Below are positions 1 to 8,782 of a DNA stretch of 64,000 bases, piece by piece. Made by a program: the position numbers and the translations under genes. Source of the DNA: SAR202-VII-2 sp965263165 (lineage in GTDB: Bacteria > Chloroflexota > Dehalococcoidia > Lucifugimonadales > SAR202-VII-2). The notes beneath the pieces are model-generated. The model was not told the DNA's origin. It was given only the letters and a program-made list of their open reading frames with translations, and searched no databases. Within the stretch, counting starts at the first letter, position 1. Each line of letters starts with the position of its first letter. The DNA lies in the NCBI GenBank assembly GCA_965263165.1, contig OZ253584.1, positions 1,054,001 through 1,118,000 on the forward strand, written 5' to 3'.

Positions 1-226
1 TCTTCCTGGTTTGGTAATCAATCCAGATCGCCCCGAGATGATCTCTCAGGAGCATTCAGGCCTCGCGGCAGTGGTTCCTATCGATGCAATGCAGGAGGCT
101 ACCTCTCGCGGTATTGCGGCCAGCAACTATGTGCAGGACGCGACGCCTCAGCGTCTGAGGTCAGATACAGAGTGGGATGGGGCCCATGGCCACTGTCACC
201 AAGGCCGCCACCGCGGGAAATCCGCC

Positions 227-508
227 ATTATATAAGAGGGAATTGGAAATAGACCGCCAAACCATTCCCTTATAGGGGGTTGGGGGGGTAGTCGATGTGA
301 GGCCAACGGATGCCGCCACTCCTCTATGACCCGCCCGAGCTGCACGAGGACGCCGCTAGGGTAGACCCGCCCATGTCCGCATGGCCCGGCGCCATGCGGA
401 CGCCACAGGATGTGATGGCGGCGTGCGGCGACTGCTGAGACTGGTTCCGGTATGGGCCCCGCTACGAGGCGTATCTCCGGTGCTGGAATGAGTGGGCGGG
501 CGCGCCCG
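227..508. repeat. Direct repeat, copy 1 (342 bp period)
   Basis: This is the first of two ~280 bp copies; the second begins 342 bp later. They are nearly identical apart from a few substitutions and 1-2 base indels. The + strand starting at the ATG near 310 encodes a peptide beginning MPPLLYDPPELHEDAARVD that continues to a Trp/Tyr/Cys-rich stretch (YEAYLRCWNEW). It is interrupted by a TGA near 436, so the repeat looks like a decayed small gene plus its upstream region. I do not recognise the family. Confidence 0.75.
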
Positions 509-568
509 CCTCGCCCGCCTCCCGTTCATACCAGGGATGGTGGTGGTGGCACCTTTGAAACCCTGCAT

Positions 569-850
569 ATTATATAAGAGGGAATGGGAAATAGACCGCC
601 AAACCATCCCCTTATAGGGGGATGGGGGTTGGTCGATGTGAGGCCAACGGATGCCGCCACTCCTCTATGACCCGCCCGAGCTGCACGAGGACGCCGCTAG
701 GGTAGACCCGCCCATGTCCGCATGGCCCGGCGCCATGCGGACGCCACAGGATGTGTGATGGCGGCGTGCGGTACCCCCGCGACCGGTTCCGGTGTGGGCG
801 CCGCTACGAGGCGTATCTCCGGTGCTGGAATGAGTGGGCGGGCGCGCCCG
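569..850. repeat. Direct repeat, copy 2
   Basis: This is the second copy of the repeat at 227-508. Here a 2 base insertion after the shared GGATGTG and other small indels shift the frame, so the peptide start and the Trp/Tyr-rich end lie in different frames. Both copies therefore seem non-functional as protein genes. The 60 bp between the copies holds nothing recognisable. Confidence 0.75.
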
Positions 851-968
851 ATGTGAGCGGGCGCGCCACTACCCAAAGAGCCGCCCCGGCAACCGCCAAC
901 GCTTTCCTGACCAAGGCTCTCCCTCCCTTTTACCCTCTACCGCGCTCCACTCCCCGGCCGCCATCGGA

Positions 969-1075
969 TCAGCCGGCGAAGTAGATCCTGACGACCGCTA
1001 TCGCCTCTTCCTTGCTCATGACGCCATTGAAGTAGTCGACGGCCGCCGCAACGGCCTCGTCCCGGTCGATGGCCT
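969..1075 (-). pseudogene. Relic C-terminus with dockerin/EF-like tail motif
   Basis: The minus-strand frame ending at 969 encodes AIDRDEAVAAAVDYFNGVM followed by SKEEAIAVVRIYFAG and a stop. As I recall it, this acidic paired-helix motif (I-x-x-x-E-A-x-x-A-x-x-D-Y-F-x-G) ends many secreted proteins of Chloroflexota and related bacteria. No protein body precedes it: upstream on the minus strand lies the oppositely oriented RNase D gene. I read it as the stranded tail of a deleted secreted-protein gene. Confidence 0.4.
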
Positions 1076-1128
1076 TGGACGGCACTGGAATTAGACTGGG
1101 CAACCACTTATGTCTTACGCTACTGACT

Positions 1129-2271
1129 ATGCAGATGAGCCAGATCGAGCTAGTTAGCACGGGATCACGCCTAGCCGAAGTCGTCGATCATATATCGAGG
1201 ACGCCACGAGTCGCAGTCGACATCGAGTCGAACGGGTTCTTCAGATATCACGAGCGCGTCTGCCTCGTGCAACTCGCATCAGCCGAGACCGCCTTCCTCG
1301 TCGATCCGCTGGCGATAGACGATCTCCGACCGCTTGGTGACCTTCTCGGTGACCGATCGGTGGAGAAGGTCTTCCATGCCGCCGACTACGACCTCCGTAG
1401 CCTTGACAGGGACTGGGGATTCCGGGTAAACAATTTGTTCGACACCGGTATTGCCGCCGCCTTCGTTGGCTCCGAGCATCTGGGCTTGCAGTCTGTAGTG
1501 GAGGAGCACGCGGGGGTGAAGTTGGCCAAGCTCCGGAGACTCCAGCGGTCAGACTGGACGATGCGGCCTTTAACTCCTGAAGCGCTGAAGTACGCAGCAG
1601 ACGACGTTCTACACCTTCTGCAGGTCCGCGAAGCACTATCGGCACGGCTAAAGGAGCTATCGCGGTTCGCATGGGCGAAAGAGGAGTTCGCGCGTCTGGA
1701 GAACGTGCGGCATACGCCTCCCGACCGCGAGCTGGCCTTCCTTTCGATCACGGGTAGCCATGACCTGGATGGCAGGAGTTTGGCTGTCCTGCGCTCCCTG
1801 TTCCAATTTCGCGAACAAGAGGCCATCCGTCTCGATCGTCCGTTCTTCAAGGTGATATCGGATTCTGCACTGGTCAAGCTGTCGTCCGAGCCCGTGGCCG
1901 ATCTCTCGGCCGTCAAAGGGCTGGGTCGGTTCGGACGTCCGCCTGCCGACAGAGGCCTGAAAGCCGCAATCGAAGAAGGGCTCAGGTCTCGCCCCGTGAC
2001 TTGCCCGAAGCGGACGCGGAGTGAAAAGACATGGAGTCCCGCTGAGCGAGAGAGGGTCAGGACTCGCTTTCGGAGTCTCAAGACGTGGCGCAGCGAGTTA
2101 GGCAGAGAACTGCGATTGGACCCAAGTCTATTGTGGCCGGCTGTGAGCCTGGAGCGCCTGGCTCGGTGGCCCTGTAGCCTGCACTCCGAAGTCGTTAGTC
2201 CTAAGGTCCGGAGCTGGCAGGAGCGTGAGTTTGCCGGGGCGCTGAGGAGAGTTCTCGCAACTCTGAGTTGA
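1129..2271 (+). CDS. rnd: Ribonuclease D-like 3'-5' exonuclease (DEDD family, HRDC)
   Basis: The product is a cytoplasmic DEDD-superfamily 3'-5' exonuclease, a family that trims tRNA precursors and other structured RNAs using two metal ions. ExoI is visible as VDIESNGFF (D and E), ExoII as HAADYDLRSL (Asp) and ExoIII as YAADDVLHLL (Tyr and Asp), all in the first ~180 residues. The rest fits one or two HRDC-like helical domains, with a basic C-terminus. I chose the ATG at 1129 because family homology begins just after it; another ATG follows at 1135, and an in-frame ATG at 1069 would add 20 unlikely residues. No strong ribosome binding site is visible. The gene stands alone on the + strand, convergent with the restriction operon. 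Confidence 0.85.
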   Translation: MQMSQIELVSTGSRLAEVVDHISRTPRVAVDIESNGFFRYHERVCLVQLASAETAFLVDPLAIDDLRPLGDLLGDRSVEKVFHAADYDLRSLDRDWGFRVNNLFDTGIAAAFVGSEHLGLQSVVEEHAGVKLAKLRRLQRSDWTMRPLTPEALKYAADDVLHLLQVREALSARLKELSRFAWAKEEFARLENVRHTPPDRELAFLSITGSHDLDGRSLAVLRSLFQFREQEAIRLDRPFFKVISDSALVKLSSEPVADLSAVKGLGRFGRPPADRGLKAAIEEGLRSRPVTCPKRTRSEKTWSPAERERVRTRFRSLKTWRSELGRELRLDPSLLWPAVSLERLARWPCSLHSEVVSPKVRSWQEREFAGALRRVLATLS

Positions 2272-2281
2272 GCTGTTCCAG

Positions 2282-2324
2282 GCCACCAAACCGGACAAAT
2301 CAAGAGCCTTCACGTTGAGGTTCC
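2282..2324 (-). other. Integration scar (recombinase-tail-like sequence)
   Basis: On the minus strand this stretch encodes NLNVKALDLSGLVAW around a GTTTGGTGGC core. It aligns with similar sequences at 11308-11365 (NTKVLD..QRGGAGG) and 51549-51606 (NLNTRVRDLVQFGG). All resemble the last codons of a large serine recombinase where they pass into a tRNA 3' end. It lies between rnd and hsdR and probably marks an old integration boundary. Confidence 0.4.
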
Positions 2325-2363
2325 GGCTGGTCCTGTAGGGAAGGGCTGACCTCCCACGCGAAC

Positions 2364-5300
2364 TCAGGCGGCTACCCAGCCCTCCGACAGAACCTCGGCC
2401 TGCTCAAGGACGGTTATTGTCGCCTTCTCCTGCTTGTCGGGCGGGTAACCGTGCTTGCGCAGGATGCGTTTGACCAGCGCCCGTAGCTTGGCGCGGACGT
2501 TCTCCCGCAGCGTCCAGTCGATAGTGACGTTGTTCCGCACGGTGTCGACCAGCTCGCGGGCTATGGCGTGAAGGGTCTCGTCGCCCAGCACCTGCACCGC
2601 GCTGTCGTTGGTTTCCAGCGCGTCGTAGAAGGCCAACTCGTCCTCGCTCAAGCCCAGATGCTCACCGCGGGCGTTGGCCTCCCGCATGTCCTTCGCAAGC
2701 TGTATCAGCTCCTCGATGACCTGCGCCGCCTCGATCGCCCGGTTTTGGTAGCGCCGCAGCGTTTGCTCCAGCATCTCGGCGAAGGAGCGGGCCTGCACCA
2801 CGTTCTTGCGGCGCCGGGTGTGCAACTCCCCCTTGAGCAGCTTCTGCAACAGCTCCACGGCGAGGTTGCGCTGAGGCATTCCCTGCACCTCGGCCAGGAA
2901 CTCGTCGGAGAGCACCGAGATGTCCGGCTTGTCCAGTCCCGCGGCGGCGAAGATGTCCATCACGCCTTCGGACGCCACCGCCCGGGAGATTATCTGCCGC
3001 ACGGCTAGGTCCAGATCCTCCTCGGCGCGGGCCTCTCCCGTTGCCCGCTTCGACAGCGCCGCCCTCACCGTCTGGAAGAATCCCACGTCGTCCCGAATAC
3101 GAAACGTCTCCGGGTGCGGCACGGCCAGGGCGAAGGCTTGCGACAGCTCGCGGACGGCGTTCAGGCAGCGTTCCTTGCCGTCCTCTTGGGCCAGGACGTG
3201 CTCTTGAGCGGGCGGCAGAAGTCCCAACCGTTCCTGTGCACCACCCGCAGTCCACTTGGACCTATCGAATCCGTGAAACAGGGCGCAGCACACCTCGTAC
3301 TTCTCCAACATCACCGCAACCGCTTCCTCTTGGTCCAAGGCGGTGCGACCGGTGCCGCCGCTCTCGGTGTACGTGGCCAGGGCTTGCTTGAGGTCCTGGG
3401 CCAGCCCCAAGTAGTCCACCACCAAGCCGCCCGGCTTGTCCTTGAAGACCCGATTGACGCGGGCGATAGCCTGCATCAGCCCGTGTCCCCGCATCGGCTT
3501 GTCCACGTACATGGTGTGCAGGCTGGGCGCGTCGAACCCCGTGAGCCACATGTCCCGCACAAGCACAATCTGGAGTGGGTCGGCGGGATCGCGGAAGCGG
3601 TTCGCCAACGCCTCCCGACGAGCCTTGTTCCTGATGTGCGGCTGCCAGTCCAGTGGATCGGAGGCTGAGCCGGTCATCACCACCTTGACGCTTCCCTGGT
3701 CGTCATCGTCGTTGCGCCAGCCGGGGCGCAGGCGCACCAACTCCCGGTAGAGGTCGATGCAGATGCGCCGGCTCATGCAAACGACCATCGCCTTGCCGTC
3801 CAGCGCCTCCAGCCGTTGCCCGAAGTGGGTCACGATGTCCTCGGCAATCTGCTTCACCCGCTTCTCCGCGCCGACGACGGCCTCCAACTGAGCCCATTTG
3901 GTCTTGAGCCTCTCCCTTCGCTCCACCTCCTCACCCTCGGTGGCCTCCTCGAACTCCGGGTCTATGTTCGGCCTCTCCTGCTCGTCCAGGGCCAGCTTGG
4001 CGAGGCGGCTCTCGTAGTAGATGGGCACCGTAGCCCCGTCCTCGACGGAACGTTGGATGTCGTAGATGCTGATGTAGTCTCCAAACACGGCCCGCGTGTT
4101 GGCGTCCTGCAGCTCGATGGGCGTTCCCGTGAAGCCGACAAACGAGGCGTTGGGCAGGGCGTCCCGCATGTGACGGGCGTAGCCGTCGATGAAGTCGTAC
4201 TGGCTGCGGTGGGCTTCGTCAGCGATGACCACGATGTTCCGCCGCCCCGAGAGGGTGGGGTGGGAATCGCCCTTCTCTTCGGGGAAGAACTTCTGGATGG
4301 TTGTGAAGACTATTCCCCCGGCGTTCACCGACAACTTGCTGCGCAGGTCGGCCCGACTCTCCGCCTGGGCTGGCGGCTGGCGCAGGAGGTCCTGGCAACG
4401 GGAGAACGTGCCGAAGAGCTGGTCGTCCAGGTCGTTGCGGTCCGTGAGGACCACGACGGTCGGGTTCTCCATGGCCGGCTCGCGGACAATGACCCCGGCG
4501 TAGAACGCCATGGTCAGGCTCTTGCCTGATCCTTGGGTATGCCACACCACCCCGATGCGTCGGTCGCCAAGCTCTCCGCCGGGTTTGTGGCTCGCCTCGT
4601 ACCGCCCGCCCTCCTCGGCGATTCGGACTTCGGTGCGTTGCAGCTTCGCCGCCCGCAGGGTCTCATCCACCGCAACCTTGACGGCGTGGAACTGGTGATA
4701 CCCGGACATCTTCTTGACCAGAGCGCCGCTGCCGTCGTCGTCGAAGACGATGAAGTCGCGGACCAGGGCGAGGAAGCGGCCCGGCTCAAAGACGCCCTCC
4801 AGCATCACCTGCAACTCGGTCATGCGAGTGTCAGCCAGCGTCTCCCCGGTTACGGTGCGCCAGGGCTTGAACCACTCCCGACCGGAGGTCAGCGCGCCGA
4901 TACGGGCCTCGGTCCCGTCGGAGACCAGGAGCGCCTCGTTCATGGAGAACAGGGTTGGCAGCTCCGCCTTGTAGGTCTGGAGTTGCTGCCAGGCCGTCCA
5001 GATGGTGGCGTCCTCGTCCACAGGGTTCTTCAGCTCGATGACGCCTAGGGGCAGCCCGTTGACGAACAGCACGACGTCCGGCCTGCGGGTATTCCTATTC
5101 TCGGTGACGGTGAACTGGTTGACGGCCAGCCAGTCGTTGTTGGCGGGGTCGTCGAAGTCGATGACCTTCACCTGCGCTCCACGGATGCGCCCCTCGCCGT
5201 CCCGGTGCTCCACTGTCACACCATCTACGAGCATCCGGTGGAAGGCGCGGTTGCGAGCTTCAAGCGTTGAACCTTCGGAGCGGGTGAGCTTGCGGAAGGC

Positions 5301-5507
5301 GTCGTCTAGCGCCGACGAAGGCAGGCTGGGGTTCAACTCGGCGAGGGAGTCCCGCAGCCGACGCTCCAGCACCACCTGCCCATAGTCGGAGCGCTCGGCG
5401 CCGGGCGTGTCCGGCGCAATGTCCGGGCCGTGCGCCACCTGCCAGCCGAGGCCCTCTAACCAGGCCAGGGCAGCCTGTTCGACGTCGGCTTCGGTGAGGG
5501 TGGTCAT
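2364..5507 (-). CDS. hsdR: Type I restriction enzyme, R subunit (HsdR)
   Basis: This is the motor and nuclease subunit of a type I restriction system, which translocates and cuts unmodified DNA as part of the R2M2S complex. The 1047 residue protein has the usual HsdR length and order. An N-terminal nuclease domain carries the PD-(D/E)XK signature VIELKNPVDE near residue 155. Walker A is HTQGSGKSLTM near 325, a DEAD-type box is DEAHRSQY near 430, and motif III GFTGTPI follows. The C-terminus is helical, as expected for docking on HsdM. It is the last gene of the minus-strand operon and is separated by 329 bp from the gene before it, so it may have its own promoter. No frameshift is seen. Confidence 0.95.
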   Translation of the reverse strand: MTTLTEADVEQAALAWLEGLGWQVAHGPDIAPDTPGAERSDYGQVVLERRLRDSLAELNPSLPSSALDDAFRKLTRSEGSTLEARNRAFHRMLVDGVTVEHRDGEGRIRGAQVKVIDFDDPANNDWLAVNQFTVTENRNTRRPDVVLFVNGLPLGVIELKNPVDEDATIWTAWQQLQTYKAELPTLFSMNEALLVSDGTEARIGALTSGREWFKPWRTVTGETLADTRMTELQVMLEGVFEPGRFLALVRDFIVFDDDGSGALVKKMSGYHQFHAVKVAVDETLRAAKLQRTEVRIAEEGGRYEASHKPGGELGDRRIGVVWHTQGSGKSLTMAFYAGVIVREPAMENPTVVVLTDRNDLDDQLFGTFSRCQDLLRQPPAQAESRADLRSKLSVNAGGIVFTTIQKFFPEEKGDSHPTLSGRRNIVVIADEAHRSQYDFIDGYARHMRDALPNASFVGFTGTPIELQDANTRAVFGDYISIYDIQRSVEDGATVPIYYESRLAKLALDEQERPNIDPEFEEATEGEEVERRERLKTKWAQLEAVVGAEKRVKQIAEDIVTHFGQRLEALDGKAMVVCMSRRICIDLYRELVRLRPGWRNDDDDQGSVKVVMTGSASDPLDWQPHIRNKARREALANRFRDPADPLQIVLVRDMWLTGFDAPSLHTMYVDKPMRGHGLMQAIARVNRVFKDKPGGLVVDYLGLAQDLKQALATYTESGGTGRTALDQEEAVAVMLEKYEVCCALFHGFDRSKWTAGGAQERLGLLPPAQEHVLAQEDGKERCLNAVRELSQAFALAVPHPETFRIRDDVGFFQTVRAALSKRATGEARAEEDLDLAVRQIISRAVASEGVMDIFAAAGLDKPDISVLSDEFLAEVQGMPQRNLAVELLQKLLKGELHTRRRKNVVQARSFAEMLEQTLRRYQNRAIEAAQVIEELIQLAKDMREANARGEHLGLSEDELAFYDALETNDSAVQVLGDETLHAIARELVDTVRNNVTIDWTLRENVRAKLRALVKRILRKHGYPPDKQEKATITVLEQAEVLSEGWVAA

Positions 5508-5836
5508 GGGGATACTCGTCGTTCGCCGCGGCGCTCATTGTGCATTACGTTTTCACGACAAGCGCTGTTGTGCATCATGACATGGCATGCTGTGATCTTC
5601 AAATCGCGTTGTCTTCGGTTGGTGGGACGCAACCTACTCGCTGCCTTCCGCCAGATGGAGGAGCCTGAGAAACACCAGGAGTACTGACCGCCTCCCTCGG
5701 GCTTCACTCAGTACTGCCAACATATGTCTGTCGCACAGGACCCTTACGATCATGTAGGGTGGAACAGTCAACCGGCCTATCCGTCAGATTCTATCCAAGA
5801 AAGGGTGGATTGACTCGAATTCAGCGTAAGCCCTCG
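5508..5836. other. Intergenic gap inside the type I operon
   Basis: No convincing gene is present between the HNH-like gene and hsdR. A short + strand frame ending near 5687 reads AAFRQMEEPEKHQEY and may be a relic. The ribosome binding site before hsdR is weak. A promoter for hsdR is possible, but I could not identify clear boxes. Confidence 0.4.
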
Positions 5837-6985
5837 TTAGGTGTTTTCGTCCATATCATCCCCTTGCAGTTGAATCCAGACAGCTCCTCCGGGCGAACGA
5901 ATCATTCGGCTATCGCCACTAATCCAGCCAAATGTATCAATCCCATTTTCATGAATAATGCCTACTTTCAAGTCTCCTAGTTGAAGCTCTCTTAATGAGT
6001 AACATCGTCTTTGGCCAAGGCGTGTATTGCAAACTGCGTGGCCCCAAGTCACTTTTTGAGGAATGTGGTGACCATCACTGTACACCAACGGCTCCAAGTG
6101 AAAGAGGTTGACAATCGTTGATCTGGTTGTTCCCTCTATCTGCAGAGGGGCATTCTCGAGAGAACTCTCATCCTCAAAGGAAACCATGTCATGTAGCTCA
6201 TTGTACCGAACAAATCTCAGGCACAATGGACAGCAGGTCATTCCTCGTCGAACGGCACTAAGGTGTTCAAGTGCCTCCTCAGATCCGAGGTCCTCTGACC
6301 CTAGTATCACGTGCAACTGCTCTGCTTGGTTCGTCGTGTACGGACTTCCCGATGTCTTTATGATTAGCCATGCAAGCACGCATTTGCATAAATAGTTGTC
6401 ATTCATGTCGGCATACTCTGGCGCAAATACACCTTGTGGTGGACCTTCTTCTCGTTGTGGCTTAGCTCCCGTTCTTGGAAGTCGTAGCACGTAATGTCCA
6501 TCATCGACTACTCCTTCACCACGGGCTGCAACCTCGCTGCCGTCCTTCAGAAGTCGTCGCGCATACCAATCCGGCATTGGAGGGAGTGATTCAAAACTCT
6601 CATGGCTTCTATACAACACAAAAGCGCTGTCTCCAACTCTGACTTCACTAGGCTGCAAGAATTCGTTTCTTGGTTCAAACTGTCCTATGAAGTATTGTTC
6701 AGGAAGCAAACGAATGATATACCCGTCGGCGAATCGCGATAGGTCCAAACCCGTGACTCGTTCGTAAGGGATAATCACTTGATTCGATCTGAGGACATGA
6801 TTCTGATAGGCACCCTTCCTTCCGCCACGAGGAGTTGCGAAGCCTGCCTTGGAGAGTTTAGCCTTGTCCTTGTCGTCAAAGAAATCCCATGCTTCCGTAG
6901 GATAAGGGTTGTGCCCACCGGCATGACCTGCGTTACGCCGACAGCCTCCCTGCCCACATAGAGTCATCTTTGAAGCGCTACCCAT
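5837..6985 (-). CDS. Putative HNH-like (Cys/His zinc) endonuclease in the hsd operon
   Basis: I do not recognise this 382 residue protein as a named family. The N-terminus has a compact Cys/His cluster, CGQGGCRRNAGHAGGH. The C-terminal half has CCPLC near 246, then NLFHLEPL, then HHIPQKVTWGHAVCN followed by GQRRC. A Cys pair, a His, a W-G-H-x-x-C-N segment and further Cys resemble a zinc-supported beta-beta-alpha metal (HNH) nuclease. It starts at an ATG six bases after GAGAGG, 33 bp after hsdS, and is co-directional with hsdS and hsdR. By position it could be an extra restriction or defence nuclease. That function is inference; the Cys/His motifs and the operon position are seen directly. 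Confidence 0.55.
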   Translation of the reverse strand: MGSASKMTLCGQGGCRRNAGHAGGHNPYPTEAWDFFDDKDKAKLSKAGFATPRGGRKGAYQNHVLRSNQVIIPYERVTGLDLSRFADGYIIRLLPEQYFIGQFEPRNEFLQPSEVRVGDSAFVLYRSHESFESLPPMPDWYARRLLKDGSEVAARGEGVVDDGHYVLRLPRTGAKPQREEGPPQGVFAPEYADMNDNYLCKCVLAWLIIKTSGSPYTTNQAEQLHVILGSEDLGSEEALEHLSAVRRGMTCCPLCLRFVRYNELHDMVSFEDESSLENAPLQIEGTTRSTIVNLFHLEPLVYSDGHHIPQKVTWGHAVCNTRLGQRRCYSLRELQLGDLKVGIIHENGIDTFGWISGDSRMIRSPGGAVWIQLQGDDMDENT

Positions 6986-7018
6986 AGGCTACCTCTCCGC
7001 GAATGTTACCGGTTCGGC

Positions 7019-8356
7019 TCATTGCAATCTCGTTGCTCCTGATACCAGCTCAGTCAACAGCAAATCTCGCTCTGCGATCAGCATACGCGAAACGATTTCG
7101 TTGGCAACGATTCTGTTGTGGAGCACGGACGCGGAGTCATGCCACGCACTAAGCATGATTGGACTAGGTACTAGTATTGGAATCTGCCGGAAGTGGCTCT
7201 TGCTAATCTCCAAAAATGTAGACCCGTTAGCATGGTTCACTATCTCGTCGTGAAAGGCCTTGCACCAATGGAGCATGAACAGGTTTGAACTCCCCTTCCT
7301 CGGCGGCATGGCAATGAACCCCTGATTGATAGCTACTGGAACTTCAGTGACCGCTAGATAGCCAATAGGTGCCCGTGAGGAAAGGAGTAGTGTACCGGGA
7401 GGAAGGAGACCCGAACCTATCTGCCGCAAACCCTCATCAGTGATCAGACGCTCAGTATTCAGCAGCACCGGCGTGGATAGAGCCGAAAGGTCCTTGGGCG
7501 TCGCCCAGCAATGAATGCCTTCTTCCCAGTACTTGGCTACCTTGGTGCTGGGTGTAGTGCCTCCAACCACGTCCACCGCCACCCCTAACGGCTTCGCCTC
7601 CCACCCCTCCGGGATGTCTCCCAACTCCGACGGCACGAGGCGGTCTGGGAAGAGGGACCAGAGGGCCGACGGGAGGTAGGGGTCGCGGCCCTCCAACTTG
7701 GCGCAGACGGGGCCGAAGTCGACAAACCAGTCCTTGAACAGCGCCCGCGCCATCGCTTCCAGCGTCTCGTTCATGCGACGGTTCAGCTCGATCTTGTCGT
7801 CCAGCGTGCCGAGGACGTAGGCGATGGCTCGCTGCTCAGGGAGGGGTGGGAGGGAGAGGCATATCTCCTTAAGAGAGGATCCCGATAGCTCAGGGAAAGT
7901 TGTACCAGAGCCACGCAACTCGAGCTCGCTGCTGTTAGCAATCAGCCAGTAGTAGAGGTACTCGGGGATGCAGCCGTCTCTCAAAATGAGACTTCGGAAG
8001 CCCTGATTGGTCGCTATCGGATTCTGTGCAATCGCTACGTATCCAATCGGAGCACGTGTTGTAAGCAGCACCGCTCCATGTGGAAGCAATTTAGCCGAGC
8101 AGATGTCAAGTCCCTTTTGAGATAGATTCCTCGCGCCGTGTGAAATGTAGCGATCGTGAGGGCCTGCAAGGTCTCTAGGGGTCAACCACGGGACGTTTCC
8201 GTCGAAGTTGTCAGGGTCTCTCGTCGATGGGGTGCTACCGCCTACGACCTCCGCAATTTCCCCCAGCATCACCTCACGCCACTCGCTAGGCGGCGTCAGC
8301 TCGGCTCGCTCCTGTACTCCAGGGCGGCGGGTGGTCGCGTCCGTCCGGTCGGTCAT
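7019..8356 (-). CDS. hsdS: Type I restriction enzyme, specificity subunit (HsdS)
   Basis: HsdS chooses the DNA target for both methylation and cleavage. The 445 residue protein has the usual two-repeat plan: a first target recognition domain (WREVMLGEIAEVVGGSTPST), a conserved helical spacer (LPPLPEQRAIAYVLGTLDDKIELNRRMNETLE, spanning about 170-205), a second domain beginning WEAKPLGVAVDVVGGTTPST, and a shorter C-terminal helix. Both domains share GG(S/T)TPST and RAPIGY motifs, so they are homologous halves recognising the two parts of a bipartite site. It starts four bases after the hicB stop, so translation is probably coupled to the toxin-antitoxin pair inserted between hsdM and hsdS. Confidence 0.93.
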   Translation of the reverse strand: MTDRTDATTRRPGVQERAELTPPSEWREVMLGEIAEVVGGSTPSTRDPDNFDGNVPWLTPRDLAGPHDRYISHGARNLSQKGLDICSAKLLPHGAVLLTTRAPIGYVAIAQNPIATNQGFRSLILRDGCIPEYLYYWLIANSSELELRGSGTTFPELSGSSLKEICLSLPPLPEQRAIAYVLGTLDDKIELNRRMNETLEAMARALFKDWFVDFGPVCAKLEGRDPYLPSALWSLFPDRLVPSELGDIPEGWEAKPLGVAVDVVGGTTPSTKVAKYWEEGIHCWATPKDLSALSTPVLLNTERLITDEGLRQIGSGLLPPGTLLLSSRAPIGYLAVTEVPVAINQGFIAMPPRKGSSNLFMLHWCKAFHDEIVNHANGSTFLEISKSHFRQIPILVPSPIMLSAWHDSASVLHNRIVANEIVSRMLIAERDLLLTELVSGATRLQ

Positions 8357-8360
8357 CTGC

Positions 8361-8582
8361 CTAGGCCCTCGCAGCCGAAACTTCTACAACGTCGGCGGTG
8401 ACCTGCGGCTCCGGGATGGATTCGCCGTCTTCACGCATCCCTTCGATGTGGAACTCAATGGCGTTCCGGATCTCCTCCAGTAGTTCCTCGCGGGTGCTGG
8501 CGGTAGCCACGCAGCCGGGCAGGTCCGGCACATAGGCCGCGTAATTGTTGGGACTCTTTTCAATCACGATGGTGTATTTCAC
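8361..8582 (-). CDS. hicB: HicB-family antitoxin
   Basis: HicB antitoxins neutralise HicA and often bind their own operator. This 73 residue protein has the HicB fold signature: KYTIVIEKSPNNYAAYVPDL, then PGCVATASTREELLEEIRNA, then an IEFHIEGM helix. I place the start at the GTG at 8582. It follows a strong AGGAGG and overlaps the hicA stop as GTGA, whereas the longer frame from 8630 merely reads through the end of hicA. No separate C-terminal DNA-binding domain is present, so autoregulation would rely on the complex. It lies between hicA and hsdS. Confidence 0.88.
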   Translation of the reverse strand: MKYTIVIEKSPNNYAAYVPDLPGCVATASTREELLEEIRNAIEFHIEGMREDGESIPEPQVTADVVEVSAARA

Positions 8583-8782
8583 GACGCCGATTCCTCCTTC
8601 AGGCCGGACTGTTTCAATATGCTGTTCCACGTGCCTGGGGGCAAGTCATCCGCTGGCTTCCCAGGGACGGTCACGCGACCAGGTTTGAGTGGGTGCTTGA
8701 ACTGGTGGTGGCTTCCCCTGGTTCGGATCAACCGCCATCCGTCCTCCTCTATCAATTGTATGGCCTCCCTAACCTTGGGCAT
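8579..8782 (-). CDS. hicA: HicA-family mRNA interferase toxin
   Basis: HicA toxins are small double-stranded-RNA-binding-fold ribonucleases that cleave mRNA and inhibit growth. The 67 residue product shows the classic layout: PKVREAIQLIEEDGW, then the catalytic-His region RTRGSHHQFKHP, then VTVPGKPADDLPPGT and a terminal helix. I prefer the ATG at 8782 over the one at 8803 because family proteins begin at this point. The start lies inside the last 14 bases of hsdM and the stop overlaps hicB, so hsdM, hicA and hicB form one coupled message. A toxin-antitoxin pair between hsdM and hsdS could penalise loss of the restriction locus (inference). Confidence 0.88.
   Translation of the reverse strand: MPKVREAIQLIEEDGWRLIRTRGSHHQFKHPLKPGRVTVPGKPADDLPPGTWNSILKQSGLKEESAS

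Noticed and set aside
11..235. Frame with NYVQDATPQRLRSDTEW considered as an N-terminus of a tyrosine recombinase
   Set aside because: Similarity to core-binding domains is too weak, there is no catalytic region, and the frame ends in the repeat.
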